Shown here piece after piece: positions 6,821 through 10,943 of a DNA stretch of 10,943 bases (position 1 is its first letter; each line of letters opens with the position of its first letter). This DNA is from an uncultured Collinsella sp. (lineage in GTDB: Bacteria > Actinomycetota > Coriobacteriia > Coriobacteriales > Coriobacteriaceae). The stretch covers positions 1-10,943 of the forward strand of contig CALGZY010000245.1 in assembly GCA_937934355.1 (NCBI GenBank), written 5' to 3'. A model generated the notes under the pieces. That model did no database searches. It worked only from the letters and a program-made list of their open reading frames with translations, and was not told the origin of the DNA. Both the position numbers and the translations under genes were made by a program.

Positions 6821-8431
6821 TTACAGAAGACTCTCGAACTTCAGAAGACTCTCGAACTTCTCGCGAACCTGCGGGACGGTAAGGCCGATGATGACCTGGA
6901 TCGACTGACCTTGGACCACCAAGCCATGCGTACCGATCGCCTTGAAGGAAGCCTCGGGTGCAACGACGCTCTTGTCCTTGACGTTAACGCGCAGACGGGT
7001 AGCGCAGTTAGTTACATCGATGATGTTATCCGTGCCACCGAGCAGATCGAGGATGTTCTCGGCAAGCACCAAGCGCTCATCATCTTTACTCTGGGCGACC
7101 GATTTGCCAGCAGCAGCACCGCCCTGCTTTTGCTTGTAGTCGGCCTTGGACTTGAGCTCGACCTCAACATCGTCATCCTCGCGACCGGGGGTCTTAAAGT
7201 CGAACTTGACGATCAGGAAACGGAAGACCACGACCCAAAGAGCGGTAAAGCACAGACCGACAAGGATGGAGATGGCGTACTGCAGACCGTGTGCGGCCCA
7301 AAGGGGCAGCCAGTCCCACGAGAGCATCGAGATGATGCCGCCGTCGAAGATGCCCACGACGCCAAGGAGGTTTTGAGCCATGCAGCCGAGCGCTCCGAGC
7401 ACGCAGTGGACGACGAACAGGCCGGGCGCGATGAACAGGAAGGTGAAGTCAAGCGGCTCGGTGATACCGCAAAGCATAGCGGTAAGGGTGACGGGAATGA
7501 GCAGAGCCTTGACGCGCTGCTTGCGCTCGGGTTTGGCGGTCATATAAAACGCAATGGCGACGCCAAGCGAGCCGAAGACCTTAGTCCAACCAGGGCAGGT
7601 ATAGGCAGCCCAGGGTGCGGCATCCTTAAGAGCAATGCTCGGATCGGCAGCCAGTTGGGGCAGGATGTTGGCCCAAGCAGCAAAGATGCCGCCGTTGACC
7701 GCCGCGTTGTCGTAATAGAACGGCGTATAGATAAAGTGGTGCAGGCCTGTAGGAATCAGCACGCGCTCGAAGAAAGCAAAGACGCCCACGCCAAACGTAC
7801 CGGCGGAAAGGATGAATCCCCGGAAGGCGGCGATAGCAGCCTGAACATGCGGCCATACCAGACAGGCGATAATAGCGACCGGAACCATAACGAAGAAACC
7901 GATCATATAGATGAACACGGAGCCCGAGAACACGCCCAACCACTCAGGAAGTTCGGTGTCGAAGTACTTGTTGTGAAGCATCGTGGCAATACCCGAAATG
8001 ATAAGCGCGCCCATGATGCCCATATCAAGCGTTTTGATGCTTGCGATAGTGGCAAGACCAGTACCGCTGCCCGCCTCGACAGAGTAGTCGACCCCAAAGA
8101 CAGGGCCCCACTGCCCCAAGATTGTGCTTACAAAGTAGTTGAAGGTAAGGTAGATGGCCAAAGCCTCCATGCAGCAGCGAGCGTTCTGCTTGTTCGCGAG
8201 CGAGATTGGCAACGCTACGCAAAACAGCAACGGCATCTGGTTAAAGAGCGTCCAACCACCCTGGAGCAGCACATTCCAGCAATCAAACCAAAGATGACCC
8301 GCTGTGGCCATCTCGCCAAAGATCGCCTCGGTGGTAAACAACGTACCCAGGCCGACGACGATTCCGGAAAATGCGAAAAGAATTGCAGGCGTGTACATTG
8401 CACCGCCGAAACGTTGTATCTTTTGCATCAT
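6821..8431 (-). CDS. PTS alpha-glucoside permease, EIICB
   Basis: Imports and phosphorylates a sugar at the membrane in the phosphoenolpyruvate phosphotransferase system. The 536-aa product has an EIIC domain of the glucose/alpha-glucoside family (about 1-410) with many membrane helices, the GLHH motif (229-232) and GITEP (322-326). A charged linker (412-450) leads to the EIIB domain, with its phosphorylated cysteine in NCATRLRV (Cys476). No EIIA domain is fused or encoded nearby, so a glucose-type EIIA must act in trans. The start MMQKIQRFGGAMYTP at 8431 matches the usual N-terminus of MalX/GlvC/AglA-like proteins. The ATG at 8455 (MKRGG) is an alternative with GGAG 8 bases upstream. The G-run before 8431 can fold into a GGGG-ATT-CCCC hairpin. 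The C-terminus carries a duplicated KFESLL from an 18-bp tandem repeat. It is divergent from the dehydrogenase gene. Confidence 0.92.
   Translation of the reverse strand: MMQKIQRFGGAMYTPAILFAFSGIVVGLGTLFTTEAIFGEMATAGHLWFDCWNVLLQGGWTLFNQMPLLFCVALPISLANKQNARCCMEALAIYLTFNYFVSTILGQWGPVFGVDYSVEAGSGTGLATIASIKTLDMGIMGALIISGIATMLHNKYFDTELPEWLGVFSGSVFIYMIGFFVMVPVAIIACLVWPHVQAAIAAFRGFILSAGTFGVGVFAFFERVLIPTGLHHFIYTPFYYDNAAVNGGIFAAWANILPQLAADPSIALKDAAPWAAYTCPGWTKVFGSLGVAIAFYMTAKPERKQRVKALLIPVTLTAMLCGITEPLDFTFLFIAPGLFVVHCVLGALGCMAQNLLGVVGIFDGGIISMLSWDWLPLWAAHGLQYAISILVGLCFTALWVVVFRFLIVKFDFKTPGREDDDVEVELKSKADYKQKQGGAAAGKSVAQSKDDERLVLAENILDLLGGTDNIIDVTNCATRLRVNVKDKSVVAPEASFKAIGTHGLVVQGQSIQVIIGLTVPQVREKFESLLKFESLL
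6824..6859 (-). repeat. 18-bp perfect tandem duplication in PTS gene 3' end
   Basis: Plus-strand CAGAAGACTCTCGAACTT occurs at 6824-6841 and again, unbroken, at 6842-6859. Being 18 bp it keeps the frame and repeats six residues, so the EIIB domain ends in KFESLLKFESLL directly before the stop codon. It probably arose by slippage and could vary in copy number between strains. Confidence 0.9.
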
Positions 8432-8515
8432 GACGGGGAATCCCCCTCTCTTCATTCGGAGCGCTGCGGTTTTGGCTTCACTCGAGACCGCAGACGCGCC
8501 GTTTGCGTGTACCTC

Positions 8516-8557
8516 GTGCAATAGGACGGGTGGGCCCGTGTCCCTGACTTCTTGCAC
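8516..8557 (-). promoter_or_regulatory. Hairpin in the leader of the PTS gene
   Basis: GTGCAA (minus strand 8557-8552) mirrors TTGCAC (8521-8516). Inside, ACGGG pairs with CCCGT (8539-8535 with 8530-8526) across a 4-base loop, and GG pairs with CC beyond it. The structure would lie about 85 bases ahead of the start codon in the untranslated leader. No known riboswitch or RAT antiterminator sequence was recognised. Confidence 0.35.
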
Positions 8558-8574
8558 TTACGTTTTATCACATC

Positions 8575-8590
8575 ACTTATCTAGACAAGT
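8575..8590. promoter_or_regulatory. GntR-type operator near the PTS promoter
   Basis: ACTTATCTAGACAAGT is palindromic except for one mismatch (A at 8579 against the ideal G). The pattern TTGTCTAGACAA is close to sites known for HutC-subfamily GntR regulators: TreR binds TTGTATATACAA-like sites, and DasR binds sites with a TCTAGA core. The regulator encoded at 9878 belongs to this subfamily, so it is the natural candidate. Confidence 0.65.
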
Positions 8591-8611
8591 TAGCATAAAG
8601 ACTACGGTCGA

Positions 8612-8640
8612 TAAACGGTTGATTATTGGCCGTAAACGGT
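8612..8640. repeat. TAAACGGT direct repeats, 21 bp apart
   Basis: TAAACGGT occurs at 8612-8619 and 8633-8640, a 21-bp period equal to two helical turns, so both would present the same DNA face. They lie between the two divergent promoters and may bind a second regulator. The assignment is tentative. Confidence 0.35.
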
Positions 8641-8705
8641 ATATGTCCAGTATTTCGCCTGCTAAATCTGACATAGCTGATGGCTGCATTTAAAATTTCT
8701 TTTCT

Positions 8706-8728
8706 ACTTGTCTAGATGTGCTTGTCTA
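8706..8728 (+). promoter_or_regulatory. Tandem half-sites of the GntR box at dehydrogenase promoter
   Basis: CTTGTCTA occurs at 8707-8714 and 8721-8728, 14 bp apart. The first copy, ACTTGTCTAGA (8706-8716), is the exact reverse complement of the right-hand part of the box at 8580-8590. The second copy contains the -35 hexamer TTGTCT, so binding there would block transcription of the dehydrogenase gene. Confidence 0.6.
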
Positions 8729-8750
8729 TATCTATATACATGCCTATACT
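8722..8750 (+). promoter_or_regulatory. Dehydrogenase-gntR promoter
   Basis: TTGTCT (8722-8727) and TATACT (8745-8750) are separated by exactly 17 bp, with transcription expected near 8757 and a leader of about 30 bases. This is the best promoter match in the window. The -35 box overlaps the second CTTGTCTA half-site. Confidence 0.65.
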
Positions 8751-8786
8751 TCATTACAACATTCACCGCCACGTTAAGGAGTCACC

Positions 8787-9812
8787 ATGAAAAGCGCGGT
8801 CTTCTATGGAAAGCACGACCTCAGAGTCGAGGAATCGGCAAAGCCGGCCGTGGGCAGGCGCGACGTTCTAATCAACGTCAAAGCTTGCGGCGTCTGCGGT
8901 ACCGACGTTCATATCTATGAAGGCGACAAGGGTGCAGCCGACGTTACCCCGCCCACGATCCTTGGTCATGAGTTTGCGGGCGTTGTCGAGGCCGTGGGCA
9001 GCGACGTCGCCGGCTTTAAACCGGGCGATCGCGTGTGCATCGACCCAAACCATCCCTGCGGCTGCTGCGAACCCTGCCGCGACGGAATCAACCACTACTG
9101 CGAGCATATGACCGGTTACGGCACCACCGTTAACGGCGGCTTTGCCGAGTACTGCTCCGTCGATATGCAGCAAGTCTACAAGTTGGGCGATCACACCAGC
9201 TTTGAGCAGGGTGCTATGACCGAGCCCGTCGCCTGCTGCCTGCACGGCATCGATATGTGCAATATCAAGCCCGGCAGCACAGTTGTCGTTATCGGCGGCG
9301 GCATGATCGGTCTGCTCATGATGCAGCTTGCTAAAAACGCCGGCGCCACCAAGGTTGTCTTGCTCGAGCCTGTCGAAGGCAAGCGCGAGGTTGCGCTCAA
9401 ACTCGGCGCCGACCTGGCAATTGATTCCATCCACGAGGACGTCCCGGCCCGCCTGAAGCAGGAGGGCGTCGGCAACGTCGATGTCGTTATCGAGTGTGTT
9501 GGCAAGCCCGTCACCATCGAGCAGGCCATCCAGATCGCCGGCCACAAGGCTACGGTCATGATGTTCGGCCTCACCAAGCCCGATGAGACAATCACCGTCA
9601 AGCCCTTCGAGGTCTTCCAGAAGGAGCTTGTGCTTACCTCGTCCTACATTAACCCTTATACGCAGCGTCGTGCGCTCGAGCTCATCGACTCTGGCAGGCT
9701 CGACGTATCCTCGATGGTCGCCAAGGTGGCTTCCCTCGACGAGCTCGGTGCCATCCTGTCAGACCCAGCCCTGCGTGCCATGGGTAAATATATAATCGAC
9801 CCCAGCAAGTAA
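8787..9812 (+). CDS. Zinc-dependent medium-chain dehydrogenase, sorbitol dehydrogenase-like
   Basis: An NAD(P)-dependent alcohol or polyol dehydrogenase of the MDR superfamily, 341 aa. Catalytic zinc ligands are Cys37 (CGVCGTD), His61-Glu62 (GHEF) and Glu146 (TEPVACC). The structural zinc lobe is present, with Cys91, Cys94, Cys97 and Cys105. The Rossmann motif GGGMIG (170-175) is followed by an acidic residue at the end of the second strand (Glu194 in VVLLEP), which favours NAD over NADP. AAGGAG lies 5 bases before the ATG at 8787. Its divergent position from the alpha-glucoside PTS genes and the shared operator boxes tie it to that pathway, perhaps oxidising a polyol released by the GH4 enzyme. 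The family also includes threonine 3-dehydrogenases and polyol-phosphate dehydrogenases, so the substrate is uncertain. The gntR gene follows 65 bp downstream. Confidence 0.88.
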   Translation: MKSAVFYGKHDLRVEESAKPAVGRRDVLINVKACGVCGTDVHIYEGDKGAADVTPPTILGHEFAGVVEAVGSDVAGFKPGDRVCIDPNHPCGCCEPCRDGINHYCEHMTGYGTTVNGGFAEYCSVDMQQVYKLGDHTSFEQGAMTEPVACCLHGIDMCNIKPGSTVVVIGGGMIGLLMMQLAKNAGATKVVLLEPVEGKREVALKLGADLAIDSIHEDVPARLKQEGVGNVDVVIECVGKPVTIEQAIQIAGHKATVMMFGLTKPDETITVKPFEVFQKELVLTSSYINPYTQRRALELIDSGRLDVSSMVAKVASLDELGAILSDPALRAMGKYIIDPSK

Positions 9813-9877
9813 ATCGATCGACACCTGCGTGGGCGGCCCTCATCCACCGCTCGCGCACTCAGCTCTAGGAGATCGTC

Positions 9878-10633
9878 ATGGCGCGAGCCATCTTCCAAAC
9901 TATTTATGACAACGTGAAGCAGTCGATTGACGACGGCACATACGCCTATCAGAGCTATCTGCCTTCGGAGACTGAGCTCACGCAGCTGTTTGACTGCTCG
10001 CGCATGACGGTCCGTCGCGCCATCTCGATGCTTGCGGCAGATGGCTACGTGCTCCCCCAGCAAGGCAAAGGCATGCGCGTCATTCGCAACATCAGTGACG
10101 AGACGAGTCGTGGCGGCGGCGGACTCGAGACCTTTAAGGAAATCGCAGCCAGTCGAGGCTTTGAGCTCAAAACGGTTACCACTGTCTTTGAGCTCCTCGT
10201 CTGTAACAAGGCGCTCTCCAAGATTACCGGGTTTCCTGAAGGCTGTGAGCTCACGCGTGCCAAACGCATCCGTTATGCAGACGGACGGGCCGTGTGCTCC
10301 GACGACTCCTATTACCTAAGCTCACAGGTACCGGGGCTGACACCCGAGATTGTCAACGATTCGATTTATCGTTACCTCGAAGAAGGCCTTGGCATTAAGA
10401 TTGCCACGGGCAAACGCGATGTAACGATTGAGCATCCCACGCCCGAGGATGCACGCGTGCTCGATCTCGACGACTTTAACGCACTCGCCGTTGTACGCGG
10501 ACAGACCTACAACGCCGACGGCATCCTTATGGAATACACCGAGACAAAGCAGGTTCCCAGCTTCTTTTTACTCCACGAAACGGTCACCCGCCGCAATAAC
10601 GGCAGCGAGACCCATCAGAGCAGTATGAGCTAA
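9878..10633 (+). CDS. GntR-family regulator, HutC/TreR subfamily (UTRA domain)
   Basis: A 251-aa transcription regulator, probably a repressor released by a phosphorylated sugar. Residues 1-70 form the winged helix-turn-helix, with LPSETELTQLF, SRMTVRRAISML and the wing LPQQGKGMRV. Residues from about 85 to 235 form the UTRA effector domain (ELTRAKRIRYADGRAV, DDSYYLSSQVPGL, ILMEYTETKQVPS). UTRA domains of sugar regulators usually bind sugar phosphates or amino-sugar phosphates. AGGAG lies 6 bases before the ATG at 9878. It is co-transcribed with the dehydrogenase gene (65-bp gap, no terminator) and ends at the strong terminator at 10643. Near-palindromic ACTTGTCTAGACAAGT-like boxes at 8575-8590 and 8706-8728 are its likely targets, which would give control of both divergent units and of itself. 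Confidence 0.92.
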   Translation: MARAIFQTIYDNVKQSIDDGTYAYQSYLPSETELTQLFDCSRMTVRRAISMLAADGYVLPQQGKGMRVIRNISDETSRGGGGLETFKEIAASRGFELKTVTTVFELLVCNKALSKITGFPEGCELTRAKRIRYADGRAVCSDDSYYLSSQVPGLTPEIVNDSIYRYLEEGLGIKIATGKRDVTIEHPTPEDARVLDLDDFNALAVVRGQTYNADGILMEYTETKQVPSFFLLHETVTRRNNGSETHQSSMS

Positions 10634-10642
10634 CCATCTATT

Positions 10643-10714
10643 AGTTGCGGTGGGATAGTTCCTAGAATGGCCAGCTTAAGGGCAAAACAGGAACTATTCC
10701 ACCGCAACTTTTTT
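10643..10714 (+). terminator. Strong intrinsic terminator after gntR
   Basis: A 20-bp stem is formed by AGTTGCGGTGGGATAGTTCC (10643-10662) and its partner at 10690-10709, with a single G-T wobble. The loop is 27 bases, and a run of six T begins at 10709. It lies 9 bases after the gntR stop. The unusually long stem and the related hairpin next door suggest it may belong to a dispersed repeat family. Confidence 0.9.
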
Positions 10715-10745
10715 GGCCGGTGGGGCAGTACCTGTCCCACCGGCC
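10715..10745. repeat. Second hairpin related to the terminator stem
   Basis: GGCCGGTGGG (10715-10724) pairs with CCCACCGGCC (10736-10745). A G-T wobble and CAG/CTG extend it to a 14-bp stem with a 3-base loop. Its left arm, CGGTGGGGCAGTACCT, matches the arm of the preceding terminator, CGGTGGGATAGTTCCT, at 13 of 16 positions. It lies 19 bases past the stop of the right-hand gene and may act as that gene's 3' hairpin, although no T-run follows on either strand. Confidence 0.55.
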
Positions 10746-10764
10746 ATCATTTACGCTCTTTTAG

Positions 10765-10943
10765 CTAGTCCGCGAGCTTTTCCACTTGGTCGAGCATCTT
10801 GTTGAGCTTTTCCTTTGCCTCGGCCTTGACCTTCTCGGCCTCCTCGTGGGCCTTGGCCTTCTGAGCGGCCTTTTCCTCGGCCTCGGGGTCGACGACGACC
10901 AGATTGGACGCGTCATGCTCAACCAACTTGAGCGCATGCTCGG
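10765..10943 (-). CDS. C-terminus of a Lys/Glu/Ala-rich protein, partial
   Basis: The last 58 codons of a gene that enters from the right edge, ending in TAG (10767-10765). The visible residues start EHALKLVEHDASNLVVVD and then become a highly charged helix rich in Ala, Glu and Lys (such as EEKAAQKAKAHEEAEK), finishing MLDQVEKLAD. This looks like a coiled-coil tail attached to a folded domain outside the window. Codon choice follows the same GC-rich pattern as the neighbouring genes, and the charged periodic sequence supports real coding. The family is not recognised from this fragment. Confidence 0.7.
   Translation of the reverse strand, partial: EHALKLVEHDASNLVVVDPEAEEKAAQKAKAHEEAEKVKAEAKEKLNKMLDQVEKLAD

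Larger units (their letters stand above)
8432..8786. other. Divergent control region, PTS operon and dehydrogenase gene
   Basis: No credible gene lies in these 355 bp. The frame open upstream of the permease (to a GTG at 8557) has no ribosome binding site and no family-like sequence. From left to right the region holds the permease leader with hairpins (8435-8446 and 8516-8557), a near-palindromic box (8575-8590), a pair of TAAACGGT direct repeats (8612-8640), an AT-rich tract (8690-8705), further box copies (8706-8728) and the dehydrogenase promoter (8722-8750). The permease promoter was not placed; TATGCT on the minus strand (8597-8592) is a weak candidate -10. Confidence 0.7.

Noticed and set aside
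8432..8557. N-terminal extension of the PTS permease to a GTG at 8557
   Set aside because: No Shine-Dalgarno precedes it, the extra 42 residues are not permease-like, and the region forms leader hairpins. The start at 8431 fits the family N-terminus.
8868..9545. 225-codon minus-strand frame opposite the dehydrogenase gene
   Set aside because: It is the complement of codons encoding the zinc-binding and Rossmann motifs, and so is a shadow frame.

Overview
The window looks like chromosomal DNA of a high-GC, Gram-positive gut actinobacterium, most likely Collinsella or a close relative in the Coriobacteriia. This is inferred from the protein sequences, the strong GC3 bias (long open frames run antisense to nearly every gene) and the pairing of housekeeping genes with a PTS alpha-glucoside locus. 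It was not checked by any search. No rRNA, tRNA, CRISPR array, transposase or integrase is visible.

Left part (1-3006): GMP synthase guaA (minus strand) with its terminator diverges from a cytoplasmic-type L-asparaginase (plus strand). The 267-bp intergenic region holds a strong 33-bp inverted repeat that overlaps a possible asparaginase promoter.

Middle part (3020-5281): a 72-aa XRE-type regulator (minus) diverges from a 129-aa protein of unknown function (plus). A perfect 24-bp palindrome sits over the likely promoter of the second gene. Then come a small DUF1648 membrane protein and the ribosome-associated ATPase gene ychF, both on the minus strand and separated by only 11 bp. A GC-rich hairpin and a TATACT box lie upstream of ychF.

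Right part (5322-10714): this is the most interesting region. It holds a GH4 6-phospho-alpha-glucosidase and a PTS EIICB permease of the glucose/alpha-glucoside family (minus strand), a divergent zinc-dependent medium-chain dehydrogenase of the sorbitol dehydrogenase type, and a GntR/UTRA (HutC/TreR-like) regulator (plus strand). The divergent intergenic region carries copies of a box close to ACTTGTCTAGACAAGT, near both promoters, which fits the linked GntR protein as the common regulator. The permease would import and phosphorylate an alpha-glucoside, the GH4 enzyme would split it to glucose 6-phosphate plus an aglycone, and the dehydrogenase would process the aglycone. If that aglycone is a polyol, the natural substrate could be a glucosyl-polyol such as maltitol or isomalt, although sucrose isomers or maltose remain possible.

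Right edge (10643-10943): a strong terminator and a second, sequence-related hairpin separate gntR from the C-terminus of a Lys/Glu/Ala-rich, probably coiled-coil protein that enters from the right on the minus strand.
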